Shown piece by piece: positions 51,101 through 63,783 of a stretch of 64,000 nucleotides of DNA. Source of the stretch: Phaeosaccion multiseriatum (lineage: Eukaryota; Ochrophyta, other classes). The stretch is from assembly GCA_965112735.1 (NCBI GenBank), contig OZ218957.1, positions 2,976,001-3,040,000 of the forward strand. Reading direction: 5' to 3'. Under the pieces are notes generated by a model, which had not been told where the DNA came from, searched no databases, and saw only the letters and a list, made by a program, of their open reading frames with translations. The stretch's first letter is position 1. Each line of letters begins with the position of its first letter. The translations under genes and the position numbers were made by a program.

Positions 51101-52713
51101 ATCCTCCTCGAGTTGGTCCACCATTCCGTCGAATTCGTTCTGTGAGGCGAGAGGGGAGGAGAGGGGGAGAGGGGGGGAGAGGTAGAGGGAAAGGGAGGAA
51201 GAGAGGGATGAGAACAAGCACAGCTCACACACACACAACCGCACCCCCAGTCACCCACCCACGCACACACATCCATCCACCCCTCCATCCCCACATAACC
51301 ATTGACTTATGCACCCACCCACACTCCACCCACCCGCACACCCACCCACTGACTTAGACACCTTACCTGGAAGTGCTCTACATCCTTGATGACCTCCTGC
51401 TTGAGAGCCTCAATCTCCCTCTTGGTGCGCTCCTTGGCGTCGTGCATGTGCTGTGTGAGGCGCATCTTCTCCGCACACTCCATCTTGTTGGTGTGCAGCT
51501 CGGACAGGAGGGATCTCTTGGCGTTGAGCTCCGCGAGTCTCTCTCGCCGGAGGCTGTGCAGGCGTACGCATTGCATTGCGGGCCACAGTCAGTCAGTCAG
51601 TCAGTCAGTCAGTCAGTCAGTCATCCAGTCAGTCAGTCAGTCAGTCAGTCAGTCATTCAGTCTATCAGTCTGTCAGTCTGTCAATCAGTCAGTCAGTCGG
51701 CCCATAGGTTACTTTTTAAAAGTTAGAGGCAAGTTGTCAGCCAAGTAGGTAGATAGACAGTCAGTCACTTGGTCAGTCAGTCAGTCAGTCAATCACTCAG
51801 TCAGTCGCTCAGTCAGTGACTTAGTCAGGAGTTAACTTGGCGCGTCCTTGCTTGGCAAAGCAAAGGGTAGCACAGCATCCTCTGTCCTCGCTTCTCACCA
51901 GCAAACTTCCTCCTTCAGCTTGACGTTCTGCGCCTCCACAATGCTATTCTTTGTCAGCGTCTGCTGCAGGCGGTTCTCGACCTTCGAAATGTCTCGCTCC
52001 ACCTCTCCACCCCCCTTCCCCCCACTCCCTCCTTTCCCCGCCCCCCCCCTCCGGCCGCCCCCCGCCCCGCCTCCTGTACCCGCGTGCATGGCCACTTGCT
52101 TTCTCTTCTCGTCGAGCTCCATGGCTGCTCTTCTTAAGCGCTGCGTCATGTTGTCGATGACGTAGCGCTCTCGTTGCACCTTAGTGGTGTAGTGAATTTG
52201 CTGCTCATAAATACGGTCTAGTTCATTGGCGAGGTGCACCGACTTTCGTGTTTAGTAAGGTATGCGTAGAGGAAGGGGGGGAAGAGGAGGAGGAGGAGGA
52301 GGAGGAGGAGGAGGAGGAGGAGGAGGAGAAGGAGAAGGAGAAGGAGGAGGAGAAGGAGGAGGAGGAGAAGGTGGAACAGGATGGGGAGAAAGAGAAGGAC
52401 GAGGAGGTTAGGGGCACCTGGTGGAGGGGACAAGAGTAGCAAAATACGAGACACAGCATCTCTCGCCTTTGCCCCTCACGGTCGTCTACGCATCCCCCCT
52501 TCCATGACCATCTCAGGTCCACTATGATTCACCACAAGGGGCCCCACCCCACACCTGGATGGAGATGATGCTGTTGATTTTCCCATTTCCCGTGTTGTTC
52601 CCGTTTCCCGTCACCATGACCGTAGACTGCCCCTTCGCCCCCGCCCGACCATTGAGTGACGGAAACGTCTCTTGTGACCCGGTGGTGGTCATCACCCCAC
52701 CAAGGGCTGCCAT
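48128..52713 (-). CDS. Outer-dynein-arm docking complex coiled-coil protein (CCDC63/CCDC114/ODA1-like)
   Basis: Ten exons in gene order: 52713-52555, 52242-51899, 51553-51367, 51139-50735, 50478-50350, 50018-49899, 49655-49602, 49498-49385, 49097-48909, 48328-48128 (633 aa). It is almost entirely coiled coil. Blocks that match the family are ENRLQQTLTKNSIVEAQNVK followed by LKEEVCCLRRERLAELN, SYAQRLRQQSSMAY, YALFRLINELNKELEELEGE, and ERNIMILLGLIEQQIEHIVQ. In motile cilia this protein links outer dynein arms to doublet microtubules. The length is close to animal and Chlamydomonas members (~550-670 aa). Gly-rich inserts occur in exons 2 and 4, and the last exon is Gly/Ala repeat. It shares a divergent promoter with the CEP164-like gene. 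Assignment is from motif likeness, so another ciliary coiled-coil protein is possible. Confidence 0.74.
48472..48765 (-). repeat. GTGA/TCAC tetranucleotide array
   Basis: About 290 bases of GAGT repeat on the + strand, or ACTC in the sense of the docking-protein gene, inside its last intron. Same unit and sense orientation as the array at 24176-24697. Confidence 0.95.
49229..49370 (-). repeat. CACC/GGTG array beside a splice donor
   Basis: CACCCACC repeat on the + strand. In the sense of the docking-protein gene it is GGTG repeat directly after the exon 8 donor at 49384. Confidence 0.9.
51587..51835 (-). repeat. CAGT/ACTG tetranucleotide array
   Basis: Interrupted CAGT repeat across intron 2 of the docking-protein gene (51554-51898). 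In sense orientation it is ACTG, as at 37997-38449. Confidence 0.9.
52278..52375 (-). repeat. GGA/GAA purine triplet array
   Basis: About 100 bases of GGA and GAA on the + strand, a TCC/TTC polypyrimidine tract in sense, upstream of the exon 2 acceptor of the docking-protein gene. Confidence 0.9.
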
Positions 52714-53186
52714 GCTTCCTCGCTGCCTCCAGCAGCGTCCTCTCTCTCGTCATCGACAACGAAACGTCAAACACAGTTTTAGTTTCAGTCTGTGAGGACC
52801 TCTTCCTCGTACAACGGCAAAAAAGATGGAAAGAAGACGCGATAGGCGATAGGGCACGAGAATATTACAGCCTCGCTGTAGACAGGTGCGAGTGAAAGCA
52901 TCAAAGATTTGGTAGGTGCGCGATTCCGGTCCCAATGAGACCAGGAGGCAAAAAAATGAGAGAGAAATCTCCTCTTCTCCCTGCAAAGTGGCTTCGTTCT
53001 TCTCAATCCTCCGTTCTCCCTCCTCTTGCTGTGGATTGCTGCCCTTCGCTCTTCCAAAATCACACCCAAACTCCACCTCCAACTAAAACAAGGACAGGCT
53101 TTGCGATGGTGGTACTATGGCCACGGGGCTGCTAATAGTTAAGGAGTAGAGAGTGAGCCGCGGACAGCAACGCTTAGCAGCGTCCC
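52714..53186. promoter_or_regulatory. Shared divergent promoter of two flagellar genes
   Basis: 473 bases separate the start codons of the docking-protein gene (-) and the CEP164-like gene (+). Both products are flagellar or basal-body proteins by homology, so co-regulation from this spacer is likely. I do not see a clear RFX X-box inverted repeat, and no other motif stands out. Confidence 0.5.
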
Positions 53187-56100
53187 ATGCCCGGGATGCA
53201 GCCGCTCACGGCTCCTGTGCGAGGGGCCACCGGGCAGAGAACCCCCCCAGCGCTGCAGGAGGTGCGGGGCCAGGGGGGGGGCAGTGGGCAGGAGAGCAGC
53301 ACAGCAGAACCTGCGCCACAAGGAAGAGGAGGATCTACGGCTGCAGAAGGCACCGGAGAGGGAGCAACAGCTGCAACAGCAGGAGCAGGAGGAGCAGCAG
53401 CAGCCTCGGGAGGACCGCAGCAGACCACCGCCTCTGGCGACAGCATCATTTTGGAAGAAGAGATCGACCCCAACTACGTACCTACGGGAGACGAGGTGCA
53501 GGAGTATGCCAAGTGGCTCGGTATGGACCTGGAGGATGACACGGATCTCTTTTACATTGCACGGGAGGGTCTCAAGGCCCCCCTGCCCGAGAACTGGAAA
53601 CCCTGCAAGACGGTGGACACGGACGAGATTTACTACTTTAACTTTGCCACGGGAGACAGCACGTGGGACCACCCCTGCGACGAGTACTATCGCAAGCTGT
53701 ACGAGGTGAGGAAGGGAGGGAGGGAGGGAGGGCGAGGGCGGGAGGAGGGAGAGAGAAAAGGGTCCAGCGAGTCCACCACCCGCAGTAGGGTTCCTCCTTG
53801 TCCGTCTCCTCCTCCTACTCCTACTCCCATTTAACCCTTCGCCTTTTCCGCCTCCTGCTGCTGCTGCTGCTGCTGCTGTGTACTGCTGCTGCACTCTCTC
53901 CCTCTTTCTGTTGAATTCCATTTTGCGAAACAACACAGGAGGAAAAGAAGAAAAAGGTGACCGAGGACAAGGCAAAGAATGATAAAGTCAAGCAGCAGGC
54001 CAAGAAAGACGTCGAGCAGCTCCTGGGCAAGTCTTCGACAAAGGGAGGCAGCAAGGACAGCAAAGACGGGGTCAGCGGCGGGACCGGGACCAAGGGGCGG
54101 GGCGGTAGGGAGAATAGTGGGACAGGAGGTCGAAAGAAGAAGAAGGGCAGTAGCAGTGGCGGCGGCGGCGGCGGCGGAGGAGGAGGAGGAGGAGGAGGAG
54201 GAAGCAAGAGAACTCATTCACGCGGCACATCCTCTGGATCCGGGGTAGGAGGGGAGGGAGGGAGGGATGCATCTGTGGGCAGTGGCAGCATCGGCAAGCG
54301 AGGTGGACTGGCAGCGGCACTGGATGGAGACGGATCGGGTGGGGAGTTGGGGTCGCCGCTGACGGCAAGGGGGACTATCTTTGATCGGAAACCACTGCCC
54401 GGAATCGGACGAAAGCTCTCGAATGCCTCGAATGACGATGGTCTGATTGGCGGTAGCGGCTCCGGTCCTCTGCAGCAGCAGCAGCAGCAGCGGGGAGGCA
54501 CGACGACGGAGTATTCGAGTAGTGAGGAGGGCTCTCCGCAGTCCGGTAGAGGGAGGGAGGACGGGGCCAGCAGACGAAGAAGGAGGAGAAGAAAAGAATC
54601 AAATCGTGAAAGAAGTAGTAGTAGTAGTCGAAGTCGAACCCGGGACGGGAATGAAGGAGGAGAGGCCAAGACGAAAGAGAAGGACGAAGGAAGTGGCATG
54701 AGGGCACATGGAGGAGGGCGCGGCACCCAATCACCCATTCCAGGCCTAAAAAGAAGAGGAGGAGGAGGAGGAGGAGGAGGAGGAGGAGAGAGCGGAGGAG
54801 CAGTTGCCAGCGGTGATGGACTGGAGGAAGAAAAGGCCAAGCTCCTGCGTCAGCTCCAAGAGGCCAAACGAGAGATGGCCAGGGAGCTGGAGGATGCCAA
54901 ACAGAGCCACCAGGTGAGGGTGGTGTGCGGTAGGGTAGAGTTAGGGGAGGGGAGGGGAGAGGGAGGGGGTGCGTCTCAACAGCAGCTACAATACATGCAT
55001 GATGGCATGTTTGGAATATTTGGATCGATGGATGGATGGATGGAAAGAATTATAGTTCATTTTGAATTTTGTTCTAAACCAGTTATAATGTTCGGCGGTG
55101 TGACTTACGTGTATCCGTCTGCCTACCTGCCCATGTGCCTGCCCACAGGCTGAGCTAGAGATGCTGCAAGAGCTTCACTCCAAGGAGATGGATAATGAAG
55201 AGAAGAAGCACAGGGCCAACAGCACCAGGGCCAAGCGAGACAGGCACCGCCGCCTGGAAGAAGAGATGGAGGTATGGCCGGCAGACAGACAGACAGACAG
55301 ACAGACAGACAGGATCGAGGGGGAGGAGGAGGTGGAGGAGTGGAGGGCAGAGGTTGCGACCCCACCCACCTGTCTAGTATTAACTTACTAACGAACGAAC
55401 ACCTCAATGCACACACGCACCCACGCCTCAGGAGCTGGAGCACGAGTGGCGAGAGAAGCTCGAGAGCGAGACCAGGGAGTGCAAAAGGACACACACGAGG
55501 GCCATGGAGGCGCTTGAACAGGAGACGAGGAGGACGGAGCGAGTCACACGGGACAGAAAGAAGGACGCAGAGAGAGAGCTTCAGCGCCTGGAGGAGGAGT
55601 GGGAGGAAGACCTGGCAAAGGCCAAGAGGCGGAGGGGAACAGCGTTTGCTGTAGCGGGAGGGGCAGGGGGTGATGCAAGTGGTGGTGGTGGTGGTGGTAA
55701 TGGTCCCTTGCTTGAGTCTTTGCGGCTTGAGCTCAAGGCAGCAGAGAGCCGAGTGAGCGAGATGGAAGCAGAGCTGAAGGAGGCGTGGAGTAGTCGTAGG
55801 TACGGTAGCGGAGATGGAGGACAAGAGCAAGACGGAGGAGGAGGAAGTGGTGGTGGTGGTGAACGATCACCCGGCGCAGGAGGAGGAGGCTCGTCCGCCA
55901 ACAAAAAGGTGTTGGAGGAGGCCCTGGCAACCGCCAGGAACCTCCGGGGGGAAATGAAGCTCCTGCAAGAGGACAATAAGGACTTGAGTCGTCGCCTACG
56001 TCTCGCGAATGAGCGGGAAGATGAAGCCTTCGACCGGGGTACTGCTGCTGCTTCCTCTGGCTCTGGCTCCTCCGGGCCCGGGCAGGAGGCTGCAGTGGAA

Positions 56101-59100
56101 TCGGTGGAATTGCAGCGGCAAGTGCGTGGTCTGGAGAGGGAGGTGGAGGAGTGGCAAGACAAGCACAGGAAAGCGGAGAGGGAGGCAGCGCAGGCTGTGG
56201 AGAGGGTACAGAGGCTGGAGAAGGCCGTCGGGGATGGCGAGCGGCGAGAGGACGCGCTTAGAGCGAAGGAGCGAAGAATGGGGTCTACTCTGCTGGGCTT
56301 AGAGGCCAAGGTGGCTGTCAAGGAGGCAGCACTGCGGAGGGCAGAGGCCCAGGCATCTAGCAGCGGTAGCGGTAGCAGCAGTGGCAGTGGTGGAAGCAAT
56401 GGCATGAGCAATGGCCATGTTGCTGAAGAGAAGACCGCGGACCCCTCTGCTGCTGCTGCTGCTGCTGGTGGTACTGCTTCTTCTTCTTCCTCCCCTCGAG
56501 GAGATCGTGCGAAGCGTGGCGGCGCAAAGGCAAGCAGCGGGGATGATGATGAAAACCTGGGAGGAGGAGCAGGAGGAGGAGGAAGGGTGACAGAGGCAGA
56601 AGAGAAGGTTGTTGCCCTTGAGGCGAGGCTCGCAGTGCTAGACAGGCAACTGCACGAGGCGCGACAAGCGGCGGGGGAGGCGGAGAGCAGCGCTCTGGTG
56701 AAGGACAGAGAAGCCACGAAGCTCCAGATGGCAGCCGATGAGGTGACGGCAAGCGAGGTCAGGCTGAGGCAAGACCTTAAGGCAGCCATGGTCAGAGAGA
56801 GGGCGATGAGGGACGAGTTGGAGAGTGTTCATGAGGCGGTGGGGGACAAGAGGGTGCAGGTGGAGCGGTTAGAGACAAAGTGCACCACTGCTGAGCACAA
56901 GTTGGCCACTGCCCTAGGTGACAAGGAGCGCCTTGAAGCGGAGGTGGAGCGGTTGGTAGTACAGCAGCAGGAAGAGCAGGAGCACCAACAGCAACGGAGG
57001 GAGGGGGAGGAGAAGCAGGGGGAACAGAAACAGCAGCAGGAGCAGCAACGAGAGGGAGGAGATGGTGATGGTGATGAGAGCAGTGACACGGAAATGGTGA
57101 AAGAGCTCCGCAGCGAGGTGCAACAGCTGAGAAACCAGCTTGCCAAGGCAGAGGGAGAGGCAGCACGTGCTTCTGCAGAGGTGGATGGCCTCAGAATAGA
57201 GGTAAGTTTCTACTCCCCTCCTCCCTTCCTATGTGCCCTGTGATACTGTGAATGAATGACCCATCATTCTCTTTGCAGCCCTCGTCTCCTTCCTACTCCT
57301 CTAACCCCACGCTCCCTCCCATGTCCCTCCCTCGCACCCCACCCCTCCCTTCCCCCCCAACCCCCCCGAAGGTTGAACGACTCGGCGAGGAGCTGAGTAA
57401 GGCCCGTGCTCACAGCGCCGCCCTCGAGAGCAAGGGCAGAGCTCAAAAGCACGAGATAGCCTTGCTCAAGGCCAGTCTCGAGGGTCTAGAGACAGACTTG
57501 GAAGGCGCGAGGAGGAGGGAAGCCAACGCCGTGAGAGATCACATGGGCGCAAAGAGCGATGCAGTCCAGACCAACGTGAGGCTGCAAGCAGAACTCCGAG
57601 AAGCCAAGGCCGAGGCTGCGGCTGCCGCGGCTGCTCTGCTCACCTCGACAACGCAGCAGAAGGAGGAGGAGGAGGAGAAGGATACGGAGAGTTGGAAAGC
57701 CCCTGGTGCTAGCGGTGGTGGTGGTGGTGGTGGTGGTGGTGGCGGTGACTCCGTTTTGTTGGCCAAATTGCAGCGTGAGGCCGACGAGAAGGGCGATGAA
57801 GTGGCGCGATTGGAGATGGAGCTGGCGCATCAGCAGCAGGAACTGAGCCTCTCCAAGCAGCAGGTGCAGCGCTTGCAGGGAAGCCTGAAGGAGGCCATGG
57901 ATCGTAGCGTGGCGGTTGCGGGGGCGGCGGCAGAGGCAGCCGCTGCTGCTCCTACTGCTGCTGCTGGTGCTGCCGCTGCGGGGGGAGGAGCATCAGCAGC
58001 GTTAGCATCAGCGACAGCAGCTGCCGAGGAGGAGGTGGAGGAGGAGGAAGAGAGCGTGGGCGACGAAGTGCATTCCATAGGCAGCGATGACATGGGGAGC
58101 AGCCAAGACACAGGAACAGGAACCAGCTTAGTGAAGAGAGGAGGGGGAGGAGGAGGTCCGGGTGGGGAGGAGGAGAAGAGGAAGAAGGAAGCGATGAGTG
58201 GGGGTGTGGAAACCGAAGCAGAGGTGCTGGAGCTTAAGGAGAAGCTCTTCCGCTCGGAGCAGACGGCCGAGGAGTGGAAGGAAGCCAAAGAACTCGCCGA
58301 GGCGGCGGGGAGGGCCGCTGTGGACAAGCTCAGCCACTCCTCTCGCCTCGAGAAGGGGGCCCTCGAGAGGAGGGTGGAGGAGCTTTGCAGCGCCAAGGAC
58401 AAGTTGCAGGTGCGTGCGTGCGTGCGTGCGTGTGGGCGTGTGTTTGCGTCCGTGTAGGGGTCTGGTTCTGCCACGTGGAGTGTGCTCATGTGTGTGTGTG
58501 TGTCTGTGTGTTTTGAGTGTGTGGAAGCATGGCTTGGTAGGTGTCTTTGGGTGTTTCCCCGTCCGCCGTGTTGTGTCTCTCCACTCTGACTCTTAATGAT
58601 TGCCCGCCCATGAGTTTTTTTAACCATTCGTTTTGTCTCTTCTTCTTCTTCTTCTTCTTCTTCTTCTTCTTCTTCTTCTTCTTCTTCTTCTTCTTCTTCT
58701 TCTTCTTCTTCTCCTCTTCCTCCTTCTCCTCCTCAAAAGACGAGCTTGCGTAAGCTCCAGACAGAGCTCCAGGAGGCCCAGCGCGAGGAGACAGGGGCGC
58801 GAACTGAGCGGGACCTGCTGGAGGAGGAGCTCAAGAGACTTCGATCGGACAAGACGAAGGTGGACAATGCCGCTCTGACTGCCAAGGAGGTGAGCGGGTG
58901 GGGGGGATGGCAGGATATGGCAGGAGATGGAAAGGGGGGCAGTAGCGATAGTTCGGCGGAGAATATGGAGGGGAAGCGGTAGCCCACACACTCAAACACA
59001 TGCACACACACACACGCACACACACGTGACCTCTAACAGGAGCTTTTGACGGAGCAAGACCGCTGTCGGGGCCTCAAGAGGGAGCTCGACGGGGTGACGA

Positions 59101-62006
59101 CAAGGCTTCGGATGGTGGAGGCGGAGGGCGCTTACCTCACGCAAAGCGTCGAGCAGGCGGAGGCAGATGCAAGGGAGGGTGGGAAGAAGAGGGACGCACT
59201 TCGGGCCACGGCGGACCAGGCCTTGGCGAGTGAGAGGCAAGTCAAGAGGGAGAAGGAGGAGCTGGAGGCGAAGCTGGAGGCCAAACTGGAGAGTGAGGGG
59301 CGGCTCAAGAGGGAGAAGGAGGAGCTGGAAACCAAGCTTGAGAGGGCGTTGGAGAAGCTGAGGGAGGGCTTGGCGAACAGGCGACGCTCTCCGTCACCTT
59401 CACCGTCCAAGTCTTTGGCGGCGGTAGGAGGAGAAGGAGGGGGGGCGGAGGGGCAGCAGCAACAGTCGGCAGTCGCTCAAGTGGCCATGTTGGAGACGCG
59501 GATCATGTCGCTGGAGGCCCGAGTGACGAGACTCAGCAAAGAGAGAGATGCTCTGGCAGAGAAGGGGGAGGCACTGCAGCAGGCACTGGACGCTGCCACA
59601 GCGGCGGCGGCTGCGGCTGTATCACCAACTGCTGTGTCTAGCCGGTTATCGCCAGGGAGAGATGGCAACAGAGGCCGTCATGGCGAGGCTTCTGCTGCTG
59701 CGAGTGGTCCTACAGTCGTCGACAGGAGGGGACCCGCGGAAGACGAGGAGGAGGAGGTGGTGGCGAAGGGGAGTGACGAGGAAGAGAGGCGTGGGTCAGA
59801 AGAAGGTAACATGGTGTGTGGAGGCGGAAAGAGCAACCAGGAGGAGCAGGAGGAACAGGAGGAGGAGGAGGAGGGAGGGAACAACTCCAGCAGCGTGGAG
59901 GGCGGGGAAGATCTGGCAGCGGTGCTAATTCAGAGACTCATGAGGGCTGATGACGGGCGGAACGGGCGGAAGAGCGGCAGAAATGGAGGAGGTAGTGCGG
60001 GCCTACTGCGGGGTCTGGGCACACCTGCCAGCGGAGGGGGCAGAGGGAGGAGGGAGGGTAGTGGAGGTGGCAGTAAAGAGCAAGGCTTCGAGAGCAAGTG
60101 GGCGGCGAAGCTGGCGTCCGAGCAGCGCCTGCTTGCGCTGGCTCGCGAGATGGTGATTCAGCAGAAGGAACGGGTCAAGCGTCGCCAAGCGGTGCTGAAG
60201 GAGTGCCAAGAGGAGTGGCGCAAACAGCGGCGCTCGGTGTGTGCAGAAGAGGGTGAAGAACAGGGAAGACATGGCAGAGATGGCAGCGGCAGAAGCAGCA
60301 ACAGCAGCAACGACCGCAGTAAGAGGCAGGCCAGAGCCTGGGAGGAGCTCGACCGAGCCAAGTCACAGTTGGATGAGGAAATCGTGGGCGTTAATGCGCT
60401 AGTGGACCAGTTGGAGGAGAACACGCGCTGGCTGAACGAGCGGGAGAAGAAGGTGGAGAGATTGGAATCGTTGCTCAACCGTGGCAGCGCAAGTAGCAGC
60501 GGTGGTGGCAGTGGCGGCAGCGGTGGCAGTGACCACGGCACCGCCATCCATGAGCAGCAGGCACGGTGGCTGGCGGCTCCTCCGTCTCCCATGCTACACG
60601 CAGAGCTGGGCGAAGACTTCAGATTGTATGGTGTGCGAGAAGCAGGGGGTGGTCCTGAGGAATCGGAGCAAGATGAAGAGATGGAGGACGAAGAGGAAGG
60701 TGAAGCGGGAGATGACTTCCCCTCCATGAAGACGTGGGGATTACGACAGGGCGGTAGTAGCAGCAGCAGCAGAAGGAGGAGCAGGAGGAGAGATCGAGAG
60801 AGTAGCCACAACAGGAGAAGGCAGAGGCAGCGACAGCCGTTCGAGCAGCTGTATCCACAACAGGCGTCGTCCCCATCCACCCAGCCATGGCAGCAGCAGC
60901 AGCATCAACCCATGTCCATGCCCATGTATGCTCCCCCGCAGTTCGCGCAGACGATGCTCCAGCAGCAGCAGCAACAGCAGCAACGCCCGTACTTCCCGGC
61001 CTATGCCAGCATGCCAGGAGGATACCCCAGCGCCAGCGAGACTGGCCATCTCCCAGTGCCGCAGCAGCAGCAGCAGCAGCAGTCGTTTGGTGCCCCCCCC
61101 CCGCCCCTGCCTCATCATCATCATCATCATCACCCTCCTCCACACCTGATGGAAACGGCTCAGCAGTATCGGGAGCAGCAGTACCGGGAGAATGCTCACA
61201 GCGCAAACGGGTACTACGGCAGCTATCCCCGCCCCACCAGCTACCTCCCACAGGAGGACATGGAAGGATTGGAAAAGGACTTGGAGGGCTGGCTGGAGCG
61301 ACTCCGCTCGAGCCACAGTAGCCACAGAGGAGGGGGCGGTGGTGGTGGTGGTGGTGGAGGAGGAGGAGGAGGAGGAGGAGGAGGAGGAGGAGGAGGAGGA
61401 GGAGGAGGAGGAGGAGGGCACGCGTTGGCTGTCCCGGAACAGGAAGGGGAGGGAGGAAGCGGCATGGTCGCACCAGAGCCAGGAGTGCTTGACGATGGGG
61501 GGAGGGATGGCGGAGGTGGGGCTGCTGTCAGCAGGATGAAGGCGAGTAGCAGCAGCAGCAGCAGCAGGACCCGGGGGGGGTCAACTTCTACTACTACTAC
61601 TACTACCCAGGGCCTGTTTCCTGCGAGTAGTGGTAGAGTAGGCGGAGGAGGAGGACGAGGAGGAGGAATGGTAGGGTCTTCGCAGGACATTCAGAGGTGG
61701 ACATCGGAGCGTAACACGGCTCACAAGGCTGTGGGGAAGCACGTGGACTGGCTCAACGCCCTCCAAGTGGAGATGGGGTCCCATCCCTTTGGTCGCATGA
61801 GCAGCAACTGCAATGTTGGCATCAGCCAGGGCAGTGGTAGCGGTAGCAGCACTAGCACCAGGGGCATCAGTAGCAGTAGTAGTAGCAGTGGCAGCGCAGC
61901 AGTTGGTCATACAGGCGGAGTGGGTGCCGCCACTGTGATGCTCACCAAGCTCGCGGCGGAGATGACGATGGTCGCGGACGGCATCGTCACGCCCCTTCCT
62001 GTTTAA
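53187..62006 (+). CDS. CEP164-like distal-appendage protein: WW domain plus long coiled coil
   Basis: Seven exons: 53187-53705, 53939-54913, 55149-55271, 55432-57201, 57372-58409, 58740-58889, 59040-62006 (2,513 aa). An alternative acceptor at 57278 would add 31 Pro/Ser-rich residues in frame. The N-terminal module is diagnostic: EIDPNYVPTGDEVQEYAKWL, then AREGLKAPLPENWKPC, YYFNFATGDSTWDHPCDEYY, with WW residues W137, W160 and P163. In animals CEP164 uses this module to recruit TTBK2 at basal-body distal appendages for ciliogenesis. Most of the rest is Glu/Lys/Arg heptad coiled coil, interrupted by Ser/Gly-rich linkers, then a Q/P/H-rich region and a poly-Gly run (61330-61420). It is longer than human CEP164 (~1,460 aa). 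AVSPTAV near 59620 comes from the dispersed motif in antisense. Confidence 0.8.
58639..58715 (+). repeat. TTC trinucleotide array before a splice acceptor
   Basis: About 25 uninterrupted TTC units, then TCC-rich sequence up to the acceptor at 58738-58739 of the CEP164-like gene. It acts as an extreme polypyrimidine tract. Confidence 0.95.
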
Positions 62007-62194
62007 GGTGTACTAAACTATGTTTTTTTCTCCCTCTCTTCTTTCTCTCTGGCCTACTGTACTTTTTTTTTATTCCCAAAAAACATTCCTTCATTTTAGA
62101 ATGGTAAGGCTAACGATTGTGTAACGGCGAATAGGACGGGAGAGGTGCTCCCCCTCTATGGTCTACACAGTCGCTCTCCCACACATCATCCACA

Positions 62195-62334
62195 TCATCC
62201 TGTCTCCCACCCTTGATCCCCCCCCCGCCGACTTGGCGCCGCTGCTACATCACCAGCTGCCGCACGCTGTCGTCGTCGTCGTCCTCCTCCTCCTCCTCCT
62301 CCTCCTCCTCCTCCTCCTCCTCCTCCTCCTCCTC

Positions 62335-62371
<37 letters not shown>

Positions 62372-62790
62372 TCCTCCTCCTGCTGCTGCTCCTCCTCTTC
62401 CTCCTCCTCCTCCTCCCCTCCTCTCTCGCAGCACTTCCCTATGCACGAGCCTGTTGGCCGCCTCCACTCGCTCCACTTCCATGCCCAGACTCTCCGGCCT
62501 CACCCTTAACCTGACCCTCCTGCTGTGACCCCAACCTGCTGATGTATCACCAACTTGTGCGGCTGCTACTCCTCCACCTCCCGACTCCAGGTAGGCGGAG
62601 GTCCCATTCAGCAGCACGTGGCACACGAACGGGTTATCCGCCAGCCTCACGCCGAAGGCCTCTTCAACCGCCGGTGGAAGGCTGGAGAGGACGAAGGTGA
62701 GGTCGTCAGCCATCTTACTGACATAGTTTCTATTGCCAAAGAGGAACGCCTGCTGATGCTCCTGCTGCCCCGGCTGCCACTGCCGCCGCC

Positions 62791-62821
<31 letters not shown>

Positions 62822-63783
62822 TCGTATGCCTTGTGCTTCTCGCCATTCTGTAACTGCCTCAGTGACCTGCACGCTGATTCTCCGAAAGATGCCGAGGAGG
62901 TTGAGCAACTCAGGCATGATGATCTCTGTTTCCGCCTCTCGGGCCTCTGCCTCCCCCTCGAGCTCGGATGCGTTCCCCTTTGAAGCGCACAAACGGATGG
63001 TGGCGATCTGGTAGCACAGAGGGGTGAGGGGATTAATGAAGGGAGAGGAGCATGTTTTCCCAAATGGGTCGGCCAGAGAATGACACCACAGTAGGGGCGG
63101 AAAGTGAGTACCGGAGGTTCCCGCCCCCAACCTATCCCAGCTTGGGTGTCTGGGTGGGTACGAGGCACCGCCTTGAGCTTCAGCAGATTAGTGGTCGGTG
63201 GTTGAGTGGGGGGCGACGTGGGGGGGCGACAAGTTCATTCAATTCCGCTTACCTGTATTTGCTCCAGATAACTCTCCCGGAGCAGAATCCACTTCATCAC
63301 CTGCACTTCGCTTCCCGCTACAGCTGTGCTCCTTACGGCGTTGTCGGTACGCCTTCCTCCCTCTTCCTGCTGCTGCGGCTGCTTCTTATCCTGCTGTTTC
63401 TCTTTCCGCTTGTGCTGCAGCTGCTTCCCCTGCGTCCTCTCGTCTGAGCTGTGCCATTGATCGGCAGCTCCACGCCCGCTACTCTCCCCCCGAGTGGTCC
63501 CTTGCTGCCCATGACCCACACCCACTGGCAGGCTTCGTCTCCTTCTTCGTCGATGCTCTCCCCCCGCTTTCCTCTTGGTCGCGTCTTCCCCTTCGCCCTC
63601 TTTCCCCTCTCCCCGGTGCCCCCTTCGTGGCGGCGGGGACTGTGGCTGCGACTGCTGCGGCACATGCTGCTGCGCGGTCTTCGACTTCTGTCTCTGCGGC
63701 TTCTTTGCTCGGGTGTTGCGCTGCTTCTCGGGAAGAGGAGGGTCGAATGGCGCCGAGACGAAGCGCAGCGCCTCGAACCGCAT
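62195..63783 (-). CDS. Unrecognised protein with a charged N-terminus and helical core
   Basis: Two exons in gene order: 63783-63253 and 63007-62195 (447 aa), joined in phase 0 by a GT-AG intron. The N-terminus is MRFEALRFVSAPFDPPLPEK followed by ~130 Arg/Lys/Gln/Gly-rich residues. The helical part looks conserved: EVQVMKWILLRESYLEQIQ, then IATIRLCASKG, EIIMPELLNLLGIFRRISVQ, FLFGNRNYVSKMADDLTFVL and AFGVRLADNPFVCHVLLNGT. It ends in poly-Gly/Ala encoded by a CCT/CTG array. I do not recognise the family. Two motif-derived peptides (QVGDTSAG and AAGDVAA) occur in the second exon. It converges with the CEP164-like gene (188 bases between stops); a flagellar role is only a guess from position. Confidence 0.6.
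62275..62420 (-). repeat. Coding CTC/CTG triplet array
   Basis: CTC triplets followed by CTG triplets on the + strand; in the - strand gene they read as GAG/GGA- and CAG-type codons translated as Gly and Ala runs. In frame with the unrecognised protein. Confidence 0.85.

Noticed and set aside
55581-56789. 402-aa - strand Ser/Leu-rich ORF
   Set aside because: It is the shadow of the coiled-coil exon of the CEP164-like gene.
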